Assembly: GCF_900149685.1 (NCBI RefSeq)
Contig: NZ_LT702999.1
Coordinates: forward strand, 620,001-684,000
Reading direction: 5' to 3'
Origin: Erythrobacter sp. Alg231-14
GTDB taxonomy: Bacteria; Pseudomonadota; Alphaproteobacteria; Sphingomonadales; Sphingomonadaceae
DNA length: 64,000 nt
The translations under genes and the position numbers were made by a program. Position 1 is the stretch's first letter. Every line of letters begins with the position of its first letter. Shown piece by piece: positions 52,953-62,046 of this stretch. The notes under the pieces are model-generated. The model searched no databases. It was not told where the DNA came from and saw only the letters and a list, made by a program, of their open reading frames with translations.

Positions 52953-53597
52953 ATGGATATCATTCTCCTTGAGCGGATCGAAAAGCTCGGCACGATCGGT
53001 GACGTTGTCACTGTGAAAGACGGCTACGCTCGCAACTTCCTTCTGCCACAGAAGAAAGCCCTGCGCGCGAACAACGCCAACAAAGCCGTGTTCGAAGCGA
53101 ACCGTGAGCGCCTCGAAAAAGAGAACGCTGAGAAGCGCACCGTTGCAGAAGCATCGGGCGGTAAAGTTGAAGGCGCAGAGGTCGTTTTGATCCGTGCCGC
53201 TTCCAACGCCGGTCAGCTGTACGGTTCGGTTAGCGTCCGCGACATGGTCGCTGGTCTTGCCGAACTCGGCCACGAAGTTGACAAGAAACAAGTCATTTTG
53301 GGCGCTCCGATCAAATTGATCGGCATGCACGATGTGACCGTCGCTTTGCACCCAGAAGTGCACGTCACCGTCAAAGCTAACGTCGCCCGTTCGGACGACG
53401 AAGCTGAATTGCAATCGCAAGGCGTCGACGTTCTCGCTCAAATGTTCGCTGATGAGCAACGCGAGATCGAAGAGCAAGCCGATGCCAACCGCATCGACCC
53501 AAGCCTTGAGCCGGGCGAAATCCCCGCTGAATTGCTTGACGCTCCAGAAGGCGAAGCCGCTGAAGCGACCGAAGAAACGAGCGAAGACGACGCATAA
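52953..53597 (+). CDS. rplI: 50S ribosomal protein L9
   Basis: The product has 214 residues. The start [19 protein letters not shown] and [15 protein letters not shown] are the conserved L9 N-terminus. The C-terminal domain is followed by an unusual acidic tail ([15 protein letters not shown]), making it longer than E. coli L9 (about 149 residues), as is common in sphingomonads. A terminator follows. Confidence 0.97.
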   Translation: MDIILLERIEKLGTIGDVVTVKDGYARNFLLPQKKALRANNANKAVFEANRERLEKENAEKRTVAEASGGKVEGAEVVLIRAASNAGQLYGSVSVRDMVAGLAELGHEVDKKQVILGAPIKLIGMHDVTVALHPEVHVTVKANVARSDDEAELQSQGVDVLAQMFADEQREIEEQADANRIDPSLEPGEIPAELLDAPEGEAAEATEETSEDDA

Positions 53598-53623
53598 TCG
53601 TCGCTTTCTTTTGCTACAAAAAT

Positions 53624-53658
53624 GGGCGCGGAGATCATTCGATCTCTGCGCCCTTTTT
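53624..53658 (+). terminator. rho-independent terminator of the rpsF-rpsR-rplI operon
   Basis: GGGCGCGGAGATC-ATTC-GATCTCTGCGCCC forms a 13-base stem with one GU pair and is followed by TTTTT. Confidence 0.93.
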
Positions 53659-53759
53659 GTAAAAGCCATTAAGAGGCCCCATCTAAAGCCTCAACACAAA
53701 GAAACTTTGGCCCTTTTGGGCCGTTTGAAACACAGTATTTAACAAGCTAGGCGAACTGA

Positions 53760-55208
53760 ATGACTCCAATTTCCAACATCCTCGAACAATTGCAGCAACA
53801 TTACAGCGACGCCGTCACTGCCCTTCGCAATGACGTCATCGCATTTGGTCAAAAGGGCACGATCCCCCCTGCGCGAAAGCGTGAGGACGGCAGCTATGCC
53901 TATCCGCAATTGACCTTGCACTATTCGGGGGTGGGAGAGCCACAAGATCGCAGCCGTGCATTTGGTCGATTAGAAATGATGGGCACCTACACCACCACCA
54001 TCACGCGGCCCGATTTGTTTGCACGCTATTTGGCAGAACAATTGGAATTGATTTCAACCGAATATGAGATCGACGTAACGGTTGAACGGTCGCGCCAGGA
54101 AATTCCGTTTCCCTATGTCCTTGATGGCGATGCCGGGGCCGCAATGCAGGGGATCGCCCCCTCGGAAATTGCTCAGCATTTTCCATCCACTGACCTGTCT
54201 TTGATCGGCGATGAGTTGGCCGATGGAATCGAATTTGATGATGAAGCAGACATGCCGCTCTCACTCTTTGATGGGCTGCGAACCGATTATTCACTGGCGC
54301 GCCTTGCCCATTACACTGGGACAAAGGTTGAAGATTTTCAGGACTTTATCCTATTCACTAACTACCATCGCTATGTCGATGAATTCGTTAATTGGGGTGC
54401 AAAGCAGATCGGCCCGAATGAACGCGGAACCGGTTACACTGGACTAAGCGGTGCAGGCGGATTGGATATCTCCGACCCGGCCGAAAACGCGCAGGAACAA
54501 TTGAACGACACGGCGTGGCGCAAACACCAAATGCCCGCCTATCACCTTAAACGGGCGGACAATCGCGGGATCACGCTGGTCAATATCGGCGTTGGCCCTT
54601 CCAACGCCAAGACTATCTGCGATCACTTGGCCGTTCTTCGCCCGCATGCATGGATGATGATCGGTCACTGTGGCGGCGTCCGGTCCAGCCAACGGATCGG
54701 CGACTTCGTGCTCGCTCACGCTTATCTGCGCGATGACCACGTACTCGACAACGTTTTGCCCCCCGAAATCCCAATCCCTCCCATTGCCGAAGTGCAACAG
54801 GCGCTCGCAATCGCTGCCGAGCAGGTTTCCGGCGTCCAAGGCGCCAACCTCAAACAGCGCATGCGCACTGGCACCGTCGTCACCACCGATGATCGCAATT
54901 GGGAATTGCACTATTCTTCGAGCGCCAAGCGCTTCTCTCAAAGCCGCGCCATCGCAGTGGAGATGGAAAGCGCGACCATTGCGGCGCAAGGATACCGTTT
55001 CCGCGTTCCTTACGGCACATTGCTCTGCGTCTCGGACAAGCCGCTGCATGGTGAGATCAAATTGCCCGGACAGGCCAACAAATTTTACGAAGAGGCTATC
55101 GCAGCTCACCTTCAAATCGGCCTTCAGGCCGTGGCCAGCCTGCGCGATGAAGGCGACCGTTTGCACAGCCGCAAATTGCGCGCCTTTAACGAACCGCCGT
55201 TTAGGTAA
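53760..55208 (+). CDS. amn: AMP nucleosidase
   Basis: The product has 482 residues. An N-terminal AMP-nucleosidase-specific domain is followed by a nucleoside-phosphorylase-like domain with NIGVGPSNAKTICDH, RPHAWMMIGHCGGVRSSQRIG and VEMESATIAAQGYRFR. The ELHYSSSAKRFSQSRAIAVE stretch is typical. The enzyme hydrolyses AMP to adenine and ribose 5-phosphate. It is convergent with the YbjN gene and shares a bidirectional terminator with it. Confidence 0.94.
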   Translation: MTPISNILEQLQQHYSDAVTALRNDVIAFGQKGTIPPARKREDGSYAYPQLTLHYSGVGEPQDRSRAFGRLEMMGTYTTTITRPDLFARYLAEQLELISTEYEIDVTVERSRQEIPFPYVLDGDAGAAMQGIAPSEIAQHFPSTDLSLIGDELADGIEFDDEADMPLSLFDGLRTDYSLARLAHYTGTKVEDFQDFILFTNYHRYVDEFVNWGAKQIGPNERGTGYTGLSGAGGLDISDPAENAQEQLNDTAWRKHQMPAYHLKRADNRGITLVNIGVGPSNAKTICDHLAVLRPHAWMMIGHCGGVRSSQRIGDFVLAHAYLRDDHVLDNVLPPEIPIPPIAEVQQALAIAAEQVSGVQGANLKQRMRTGTVVTTDDRNWELHYSSSAKRFSQSRAIAVEMESATIAAQGYRFRVPYGTLLCVSDKPLHGEIKLPGQANKFYEEAIAAHLQIGLQAVASLRDEGDRLHSRKLRAFNEPPFR

Positions 55209-55222
55209 CGTAGCAAACGTCA

Positions 55223-55263
55223 AAAAGAGTAAGCGCGGTACTCATCCGCCTTTACTCTTTTTC
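55223..55263. terminator. bidirectional terminator between amn and the YbjN gene
   Basis: AAAAAGAGTAAGCGCGG / CCGCCTTTACTCTTTTT gives a long stem with one mismatch around TACTCAT. The A- and T-runs at the ends serve both strands, and it lies over the stop of the YbjN gene. Confidence 0.85.
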
Positions 55264-55782
55264 GGCGGCGCTGGCTTCTTCGGCATTTTCGTCGGCAAAG
55301 ACGATATCCACCGTCAAATCGACTGTTAGGCCGAACCGTTCCAACGATTCCAGGAACACCGCGGTGGGAATGCCGTCACCGGTGACAATGTCCCAAGAGA
55401 TAAACGGATCCCCTTCATCGTCGAGCCGCACCGCCGCAAAACGCAACTGTGTGCTCACGGCCAAAGCTTCCGCCTCGTTCCAAGGTTTCTCACGATCAAA
55501 CCCGGTCGAAAGCTGAATTGAATTGCACCCTTCGTGGGTTTCATCATCGCAATCGTAAAAATAGATGCGCAACGGCATGCCAGAAACTGTCGAGGCAATC
55601 ATCGGATCGCCCACGCCGTCTTCCAAAAGCTCGACATCATACCCTGCGTTCATCATGACGATGGTCATCTCGGCAGGGTTTTGAGCCGTCACCGTATCAA
55701 TTGTACCTTGTGCAGACGCCGGCGTGGCCAATGCGCAGGAGAGCGCCAAGGCAGGGGCGAATGCGGCGATCGTCTTGTTCAT
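55252..55782 (-). CDS. exported YbjN-domain protein
   Basis: The product has 176 residues from the ATG of MNKTIAAFAPALAL (AAGGAAAT upstream); a signal peptide ends at TPASA. The YbjN-like domain (about 30-165) contains IVMMNAGYDVELLED, YFYDCDDETHEGCNSIQLS and the FLESLERFGLTVD end. YbjN domains are linked to type III chaperone-like folds and sensory regulation in E. coli; exported versions are common in sphingomonads and of unknown function. It follows the beta-propeller gene by 55 bases. Confidence 0.82.
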   Translation of the reverse strand: MNKTIAAFAPALALSCALATPASAQGTIDTVTAQNPAEMTIVMMNAGYDVELLEDGVGDPMIASTVSGMPLRIYFYDCDDETHEGCNSIQLSTGFDREKPWNEAEALAVSTQLRFAAVRLDDEGDPFISWDIVTGDGIPTAVFLESLERFGLTVDLTVDIVFADENAEEASAAEKE

Positions 55783-55837
55783 AGCATTTCCTTCATCACG
55801 GTGATCGGCGGCTCGCTGTCGCGGCCTGTGCCGGTCT

Positions 55838-56854
55838 TTACGGGAGTATTGCGAGGCCATCCCCACCCTCACCTGTTGTCAAGCGGCGCAAGACAGTTCC
55901 GGTCGCATAATCAACTTCGGCAACAGTGTTGCTGGCCGTTTCCGCGACGTAGATTTTGGAGCCGTCACCCGACCAAAGGATTGTGACCTGAAAACGATCT
56001 TGCGCGGTTTCGGGCGATGACACAGCGATCGAACGGACCACCTCAGCGCTCGCAAGGTCAATGACGGTCAAGCCGCCATCCATAAGGTCGGACGTAACCG
56101 CAACATCGCCTTGAGGCCGAATCGCAAGGCGCAGCGGGAAGCGTCCCGTCTCGATAGTTGAGCGGACTTCCATCGTAACCGGATCCAGCGCGAAAGCTTG
56201 GTTCGATCCCCTTGCGGAAACCCACAGGGTTTGCCCGTCTGGCGCAAGCGAAATACCTTCTGGCTCTTCACCCACAGTGACAGAAACAGGCGCGTTGTCG
56301 CCGACCAAATCAATCCGAGTGACCGTGCGTGAACCAAGATCAGTGGTCCACGCCGCACTTTCATCAGGCGCAATGGCAAGCATATGGCTGCCTTGCTTTT
56401 GGGTCATGAATTCGATCATCTTGCTTGGACCAGACAATGGGTCGAACAATGCAAAGATGGATTGGCGTCCCTCTGCCGTGACGTAGATCGTTCCGCTATC
56501 ATGCCAGTGAATCCCATGCGGCGCGGCATTGTCGCCAAGCTCGATGCTGTTCACCCGATCAAGAGTGGATGTCTCAAAAACATCGACCGTTTTCCCGCCA
56601 TAACAAGCAAGTGCCACATATTGCCCATCGGGCGATGTCGTTAGCTCATGCGGATTGGTGCAGCTGTCACGCCGCAGCACTTCTTCGCCTGTTTCCAGGT
56701 CAATCTTGGAAAGGGTGTTGCCGCGCTTGTTCGCGACAAACAAGGTTGCCCGTTGATCCGCCTCTTGCACGTCGCCGATTGCGGCCTCTCCTCCCGGCAC
56801 ACACGCGCCCAGTGAAAGAGCGGCAGCCCCTATCGCGAGAATACGCATCATCAC
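55838..56854 (-). CDS. YncE-like beta-propeller lipoprotein
   Basis: The product has 338 residues. A lipobox (LSLGAC, about residue 17) ends the signal peptide. Repeating propeller blades follow (LFVANKRGNTLSKIDLETGE, YVALACYGGKTVDVFE, IYVTAEGRQSIFALFDP, LWVSARGSNQAFALDPVTM, IYVAETASNTVAEVDYATG), matching the YVTN/YncE type. Such proteins are periplasmic and bind unknown ligands. The ATG overlaps the stop of the M2 peptidase by four bases. Confidence 0.87.
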   Translation of the reverse strand: MMMRILAIGAAALSLGACVPGGEAAIGDVQEADQRATLFVANKRGNTLSKIDLETGEEVLRRDSCTNPHELTTSPDGQYVALACYGGKTVDVFETSTLDRVNSIELGDNAAPHGIHWHDSGTIYVTAEGRQSIFALFDPLSGPSKMIEFMTQKQGSHMLAIAPDESAAWTTDLGSRTVTRIDLVGDNAPVSVTVGEEPEGISLAPDGQTLWVSARGSNQAFALDPVTMEVRSTIETGRFPLRLAIRPQGDVAVTSDLMDGGLTVIDLASAEVVRSIAVSSPETAQDRFQVTILWSGDGSKIYVAETASNTVAEVDYATGTVLRRLTTGEGGDGLAILP

Positions 56855-58725
56855 CAGCCCGCTTCTTGGCCTTCGTTTTGTTCTTCAAGCCACGCCATCA
56901 GCGGTGCGAAATACTCGACCATCGCCGTGCCGTTCATCTGACGCTCTCCGGTGAAGGCTTCCAATGCATCGGGCCACGGCACCGACGCGCCGAGTTCGAG
57001 CATTGCGTTGAGGTTCTGACCCACTTCTTCGCTGCCATAGAAAGAACAACGGTGCAGCGGCCCTTCCCATCCGGCCTGATCACAGGCGGCTTTGTAGAAT
57101 TGGAATTGGAGCAACCGCGCAAGGAAATAGCGGGTGTAGCTGACATTGCCAGGCACGTGATATTTCGCGCCGGGGTCAAAGGCACCATCGGGACGTTCAA
57201 CCGGTGGAACGATGCCTTGATACTCGGTCCGGATGTCGGTCCATGCCGTGTTGTAATCTTCTGGCGCAACACTGCCATCGAATAGACTCCAGCGGTAGCG
57301 GTCAATCAACAAACCGAAGGGCAGGAACGCAACTTTGTCCATTGCCTGACGCAGCAGAAGACCGATGTCTTTGTCCGCGTCCGGTACTTGTTCAGGCGTC
57401 AGCATACCGATTTGCACCAGATATTCCGGCGTGATCGACAAAGCGATCGTGTCGCCAATCGCTTCGTGAAAACCGTCATTGGCGCCGGTCAAATGCAGAA
57501 AGTCCTGCATGTTGTAGGCTCGTTGATAATAGTTGTGACCCAATTCGTGGTGGATCGTGATAAAATCATCCGCGTTCGGTTTGATACACATTTTGATGCG
57601 CAGATCGTCGATATTATCGACGTTCCAAGCGCTGGCGTGGCACACGACTTCGCGATCGGCGGGTTTCACAAACTGCGACCGTTCCCAAAACGTGCCGGGC
57701 AGCGGTTCAAATCCGAGCGAGCTGAAAAATTGTTCCCCAATGCGGGTCATTTCAATCGCATCCAAATCGCGTTCTTGGATCAAATCGGTGAGATCATACC
57801 CAATGTCGCCTGCCCCTTCCGGGGCGACCAATGGGTAGATATTGCCCCATTCCTGTGCCCACATATTGCCCAACAAATCGGCACGAATGGGGCCGGTGGC
57901 CGGTTGAACATCATCGCCGTGATGTTCGTTCAATTTGCGGCGAACATATGTGTGCAACGCCACGTAAAGCGGGCGCACTTCTTGCCACATCCGTTCGGTT
58001 TCGGCAGCGAACTCTTCGGGGCTCATATCGTAACCGGAACGCCACATTGTACCCAAATCATCAAAGCCCAATTCGCCCGCGCCTTCGTTGGCGATGGTCA
58101 CCATGCGGGTGTAGTCTTCGCGCATGGGTGCGCCGACATTGTCATGCCAACTCGCCCACATTTCGGCCAATTCCTCGGGTGTCCGTTCGAGATTGCCCAT
58201 CTCTGCTTCGATATCCGACCCGTTGATTTCCGCGCCGTTCAATGTGCCGCGCCCTTGACCATATTGCGCGCCCAGATCGGTTGCGATCTGTGATAATTCC
58301 TCGGCCGCCCCATCGCGCGCCGGGGCAGGCAAACCAATGCCGTAACGCAGCATGCCGAGCTTGCGCTCCACTTCGGGATTAAGCCCCACAACCTCAGCAT
58401 ATTTCGCGGCTTCGGTAGCGAAGCCGACGCTCATCAATGTCAGTTCAGCGCCGTATTCCGACGCGAGCGTGTTGGAATCGTGGTTGATGTTTGTCGCTTG
58501 AAGCCATGAGACATGCGCATAGGTTTTTGAAAAGTCCGCAAATTGCGCTTCGACCGATGCGATAAATTCCGCGGCCCCTTCTGGCGTCATAGGGAATTCG
58601 GTTGCAGCGGTGTCGGTCGTGCCCGCCTCGACATGCGCATCGGCAAGGGCCGGGACGGAAACGGCAGAGAGTGAAACGGCGAGAGCGGCGGCAGACGCCT
58701 TCAATGCGAATTTGGCAAAGTTCAT
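56851..58725 (-). CDS. M2-family peptidyl-dipeptidase (ACE-like) metallopeptidase
   Basis: The product has 624 residues. A signal peptide ends at VPALADA. The zinc site is HHELGH (H393, E394, H397) with the third ligand E421 in HEAIGD, and TFWERSQFVKPADREVVCHAS is also conserved. This is the peptidyl-dipeptidase A (ACE) family, which removes C-terminal dipeptides; here it acts in the periplasm or outside the cell. It is the first gene of a three-gene exported operon with a propeller lipoprotein and a YbjN protein. The length fits single-domain bacterial ACE homologues. Confidence 0.93.
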   Translation of the reverse strand: MNFAKFALKASAAALAVSLSAVSVPALADAHVEAGTTDTAATEFPMTPEGAAEFIASVEAQFADFSKTYAHVSWLQATNINHDSNTLASEYGAELTLMSVGFATEAAKYAEVVGLNPEVERKLGMLRYGIGLPAPARDGAAEELSQIATDLGAQYGQGRGTLNGAEINGSDIEAEMGNLERTPEELAEMWASWHDNVGAPMREDYTRMVTIANEGAGELGFDDLGTMWRSGYDMSPEEFAAETERMWQEVRPLYVALHTYVRRKLNEHHGDDVQPATGPIRADLLGNMWAQEWGNIYPLVAPEGAGDIGYDLTDLIQERDLDAIEMTRIGEQFFSSLGFEPLPGTFWERSQFVKPADREVVCHASAWNVDNIDDLRIKMCIKPNADDFITIHHELGHNYYQRAYNMQDFLHLTGANDGFHEAIGDTIALSITPEYLVQIGMLTPEQVPDADKDIGLLLRQAMDKVAFLPFGLLIDRYRWSLFDGSVAPEDYNTAWTDIRTEYQGIVPPVERPDGAFDPGAKYHVPGNVSYTRYFLARLLQFQFYKAACDQAGWEGPLHRCSFYGSEEVGQNLNAMLELGASVPWPDALEAFTGERQMNGTAMVEYFAPLMAWLEEQNEGQEAGW

Positions 58726-58789
58726 GGCGAAGGGATCCTCTAACTTAGTTATTTCTATGATGCGATGGTGAACCCACCGCTCTTTGTAA

Positions 58790-59323
58790 TCAAGCGGCTC
58801 TCGACAAAAAGCGATCCGCGATCAACGCGGCCAACACTGTGAGAAACCCGGTCGCCCATGTGAACATCTTGATCGGTCGCAAAGTGGACGCGAAATTTGC
58901 CAGACCATCGTCGCCAGCACCGTTCATCAATTGCGCGAATTGAGCGATTGTCTCGCCGTAATCCGTGATCAGGAACACGATCCCTGATGCAAACGCCGCC
59001 CAACCCAAAATGCGCAAGATGATCGAGCCAGAACCTGACGTTGGGCGCCCATAATAAATCCCGGCCAAGACACAGCCCACTCCATAAATGCCGATAAAGA
59101 TAAGATCGGTGATCATCGCTATCATCGCCGAATTGTTCAATCCATCGGCGCGCCATGATTGTTGGATCGCATCGACCGTGGCCGCATCAGGCGCCATTTG
59201 ATGTTCTGTCATTCCACCGGGCACACCGTCGGTTACCAACGGGATGTGGAAACCAATCGTGATGGCAAACGCGATAAGACCGCCAACCCACCATCCGATT
59301 GCTGTTCGTTTTGTGATCGTCAT
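58790..59323 (-). CDS. membrane protein of unknown family
   Basis: The product has 177 residues and four hydrophobic helices (about 10-26, 66-88, 100-122 and 150-172). Between the first two lies a loop (DGVPGGMTEHQMAPDAATVD). It overlaps the upstream hydrolase gene by four bases and is the last of the asd operon run. I do not recognise a domain. Confidence 0.72.
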   Translation of the reverse strand: MTITKRTAIGWWVGGLIAFAITIGFHIPLVTDGVPGGMTEHQMAPDAATVDAIQQSWRADGLNNSAMIAMITDLIFIGIYGVGCVLAGIYYGRPTSGSGSIILRILGWAAFASGIVFLITDYGETIAQFAQLMNGAGDDGLANFASTLRPIKMFTWATGFLTVLAALIADRFLSRAA

Positions 59324-60099
59324 GATGCTTTCAACTGCTTCACAATCGCCTCCCCTAACTCCGGCTTTGTCACGCTGTTCAAATGGCCGCCGGGCACTTC
59401 AACATAAACGGCGTTGGGCAACATAGCGGCCAAATCCTGCGCCGAACCGTTGTCGTTATCCTCATCCCCACAGATCACGCCGGTTGGCATGGTGATGTTG
59501 GCCAAGGATGACAGTTCAAACGGGTCCATCGCATCAAGCAACAAACGCGCCGCAACACGATCAACCCCTTGAGATTTTAAAAAGGTGCGCGCCACGTAAG
59601 CGGGATCGCCCGGCTTGATCGTATCGAATTCGTCAATGACACGTTTAAAATGGGCCGCGCGGCGTTCCCAATCGGCCAACCCTTCAACGCCCATTCCGCA
59701 CGCAATCAATCGGCCCGGTTCAAACACACCTTGCGCGCATCCATGCAACGCTGTGCGGGCGCCCAATGAGAACCCAACGAGATCATATTCTTGTGGAGCA
59801 AGCCCAAGATGTGCAATCAAAGCAGCAACATCGCGGACTAAGACACCGCCGGGATAGGCGGCGGGATCATTTGGCGCATCGCTATCCCCATGCACGCGGA
59901 AATCGAGCATTATCGCTTCGAACCCTGCTTCGGCCACGCGGGTGCCGTGTCCCCATTTCATCCAATTCATATTGGACGAGGAAAACAGACCGTGGAGCAT
60001 GATGAGCGGGCGACCACCATCTGCGCTTGGACCTTCGCGGTGGATCGCAAGGCTGGTGCCATCAAATGACAAGAACGAAGATGCTGTAAGGCCTGTCAT
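59320..60099 (-). CDS. alpha/beta hydrolase
   Basis: The product has 259 residues from the ATG of MTGLTASSFLSFDG, which overlaps the stop of the gene upstream (ATGA). The oxyanion block is MLHGLFSSSNMN, the nucleophile is in VGFSLGARTAL, the acid in CGDEDNDNG, and the base in VPGGHLNSVT. There is no signal peptide. It resembles YbfF-like esterases; substrate unknown. Confidence 0.87.
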   Translation of the reverse strand: MTGLTASSFLSFDGTSLAIHREGPSADGGRPLIMLHGLFSSSNMNWMKWGHGTRVAEAGFEAIMLDFRVHGDSDAPNDPAAYPGGVLVRDVAALIAHLGLAPQEYDLVGFSLGARTALHGCAQGVFEPGRLIACGMGVEGLADWERRAAHFKRVIDEFDTIKPGDPAYVARTFLKSQGVDRVAARLLLDAMDPFELSSLANITMPTGVICGDEDNDNGSAQDLAAMLPNAVYVEVPGGHLNSVTKPELGEAIVKQLKAS

Positions 60100-60869
60100 T
60101 CTGAAACCGCCAACTCGCTTGCACCCATATCGGACAGATTCTGTTGCAACCATTCGATCCTGTTTTGCACGAATGGGCGATTGTAATTGAGCCGTCGTTC
60201 CGCAAGATAAAACAGCTTAGTGAAGCTTGTATCGCGGCAAGCGGACGATAGCGGCACGGTCAGAATGGGACGGCGCTGTTCAAAGCCAGTTGAAAATTCC
60301 GAGGTATGGAATTCTCCAAACCCGACAGCGGGGTGGTTATCGATGGTCAACACTTCATTGTATTTATCCACGCCCTCCGCAACCTCGTTGGACGCGATGA
60401 GCATTTCAAGAAACTGTTCGAGCCTTAGCCGCTCCTCGTCATTCTGCCTCGCGACCAATGTTTGTTCTTCGGTTATTCGCCGAGCAGCTGCAGTCAACAA
60501 AACCGGTGACCTCGTCCCTCGCAGCGCCTCTAACGCCTTCACGATCTCCTGCTCGGCTTCCGCGCCCGTTGGGCACGAACGAAGCAACTCTATGGCGGAG
60601 CCGACAACCCTCTCTTTTTCTTCAAAAATTTCAGCCAATTCCTCGAAATTGGCAATGTTTGTGCGAGTTTCATCAACCAATCGGTCGCGAGCTATTTGGT
60701 AGTCGGATTCGGCCAATCGCCCTCGGTTCCACTCGGTGATCTGAAAGCCAATCGCCACGCCGCTGACTACAATCAAGAATTCAAGTACAATTGCTATCCA
60801 GTTTTGGTTCGCCAGATGGTCTTTGATCCGGCTCAACACTTCGTCTGACTCTTTTGCTCTAAACGCCAT
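60096..60869 (-). CDS. single-pass membrane protein, DUF6090-like
   Basis: The product has 257 residues. A helix near the N-terminus (IVLEFLIVVSGVAIGFQ, about residues 27-43) precedes a helical, acidic domain. The FLIVVSGVAIGFQITEWN pattern recalls the DUF6090 membrane-anchor family; no enzyme motif is seen. It overlaps the upstream gene by 37 bases, unusually much, so one of the starts may be wrong. A start after the first ATG would remove much of the overlap. Confidence 0.68.
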   Translation of the reverse strand: MAFRAKESDEVLSRIKDHLANQNWIAIVLEFLIVVSGVAIGFQITEWNRGRLAESDYQIARDRLVDETRTNIANFEELAEIFEEKERVVGSAIELLRSCPTGAEAEQEIVKALEALRGTRSPVLLTAAARRITEEQTLVARQNDEERLRLEQFLEMLIASNEVAEGVDKYNEVLTIDNHPAVGFGEFHTSEFSTGFEQRRPILTVPLSSACRDTSFTKLFYLAERRLNYNRPFVQNRIEWLQQNLSDMGASELAVSE

Positions 60870-61483
60870 CTCGCCATCTCAACGCGATCCTGACCGAAAA
60901 AGGGTTCTCCTTCGATCACCAATGTGGGGACACCCCAATGGCCGGCCGCTTCCAACGCGGCTTGGTTCTCATCAATTTCCGCGTCGAGTGCCTCGGGATC
61001 GTTTGCGACCTCCGCTTCCAACTCTGCAAAACTTAAACCTGCACGGTCTGCAGCGCCTGCGATGTGATCGCCTTCGTTCCAGCCATCCACTTCGCCAGAG
61101 AATATCAGGCGTGAAACTTCGTAGGCAAAATCCAGCCCTTTGCCTCGCCGCGTGGCCGCCTGGCCCATGCGGACGATGCGATGGATGATCGGCTGATCTT
61201 TGGAGATCTCGCGCGTGGCCAAATCTTGCACCACTGGATCGGGGCGCGGCCACCGATATGGAATGACCAAATGTTGAGCGACACGCATCGAATCCAGCAA
61301 GATATAACGCGGCGCGGCGGGGTTCCCGGTGAACAGGATGTCCGGGTCACGGATGGCGATCGGCCACACCGTGCGCAGGTTGATCGTCACATCGAGGTCT
61401 TTGGCCATTTCGCGATATCGACCGATGGCAAGATATGAATATGGGGAACGGAAACTGAAAAAGAGATCGGCCGAAAGTGTCAT
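60833..61483 (-). CDS. DsbA-family 2-hydroxychromene-2-carboxylate isomerase-like protein
   Basis: The product has 216 residues. The start DLFFSFRSPYSYLAIGRY is typical of the thioredoxin-fold HCCA isomerases (kappa-class GST), with serine in place of CxxC. A C-terminal GVPTLVIEGEPFFGQDRVEM segment holds the cis-proline (VP). In naphthalene pathways such enzymes isomerise chromene carboxylates, but here there are no aromatic ring-cleavage genes, so its substrate is open. Confidence 0.87.
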   Translation of the reverse strand: MTLSADLFFSFRSPYSYLAIGRYREMAKDLDVTINLRTVWPIAIRDPDILFTGNPAAPRYILLDSMRVAQHLVIPYRWPRPDPVVQDLATREISKDQPIIHRIVRMGQAATRRGKGLDFAYEVSRLIFSGEVDGWNEGDHIAGAADRAGLSFAELEAEVANDPEALDAEIDENQAALEAAGHWGVPTLVIEGEPFFGQDRVEMARWRLEQKSQTKC

Positions 61484-61500
61484 ATCTGGTTCAATTTCCT

Positions 61501-62043
61501 CTATCTAAAAAAGCATTGGACGCCGGAATATATCATAGAGACCGCATCATCTTCTACAAAGCCAGCGACTTCTCCAGAAAGCAGAAACTCTTCGCCCAAT
61601 GTGCTGTCTTCGATTGCGCTGTATCGCGGCATGCTTTCCAAAGTGGCACGATCGGTTCCTATCTCGATGTCGGAACTAACCACCATTGAATCGGACCGTT
61701 CATCCAATATCCAACCGACCAAGTTTCCGCCTTGGAAATTGACCGTAAGCCCGCCGTCAAATTGAGTGGATTCCATCAGGCCCGCACCGCATTCGGGCAG
61801 GTTGGTGGTTTCCCCATCGACGCCAAGCGCGCGGGTCAGAGCGGTTTGAACTTCGGTTTGACCCGCGGCAAAATAGAACGCCTCTGCCCCCACTATCATC
61901 CCATCGGAACGCAGTGTGACAAGGTTGGTATCAATGGCCTGTGCCGGCTGCGATCCTTCCAATCGATCCGCTGGCGATGGGACGGAACCATCATCGCATG
62001 CGGACAACACCAAAAGAGCCGAAGCCAAAAGCACAGCGCGCAT
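61501..62043 (-). CDS. hypothetical lipoprotein after asd
   Basis: The product has 180 residues. A signal peptide ends in a lipobox (LVLSAC, about residue 16). The mature domain has strand-like repeats (DGMIVGAEAFYFAAGQTEV, GLTVNFQGGNLVGWIL) and one cysteine near QCFF at the end. It starts four bases after the asd stop and is cotranscribed. No family is recognised. Confidence 0.75.
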   Translation of the reverse strand: MRAVLLASALLVLSACDDGSVPSPADRLEGSQPAQAIDTNLVTLRSDGMIVGAEAFYFAAGQTEVQTALTRALGVDGETTNLPECGAGLMESTQFDGGLTVNFQGGNLVGWILDERSDSMVVSSDIEIGTDRATLESMPRYSAIEDSTLGEEFLLSGEVAGFVEDDAVSMIYSGVQCFFR

Positions 62044-62046
62044 AAA

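Noticed and set aside
57388..58293. 301-codon open frame on the + strand
   Set aside because: It is entirely antisense to the M2 peptidase gene, which has an intact zinc site. The frame is open only because of codon bias on the opposite strand.
61181..61438. Small ORF on the + strand antisense to the isomerase-like gene
   Set aside because: It has no domain, no ribosome site and lies fully within a recognised gene on the opposite strand.
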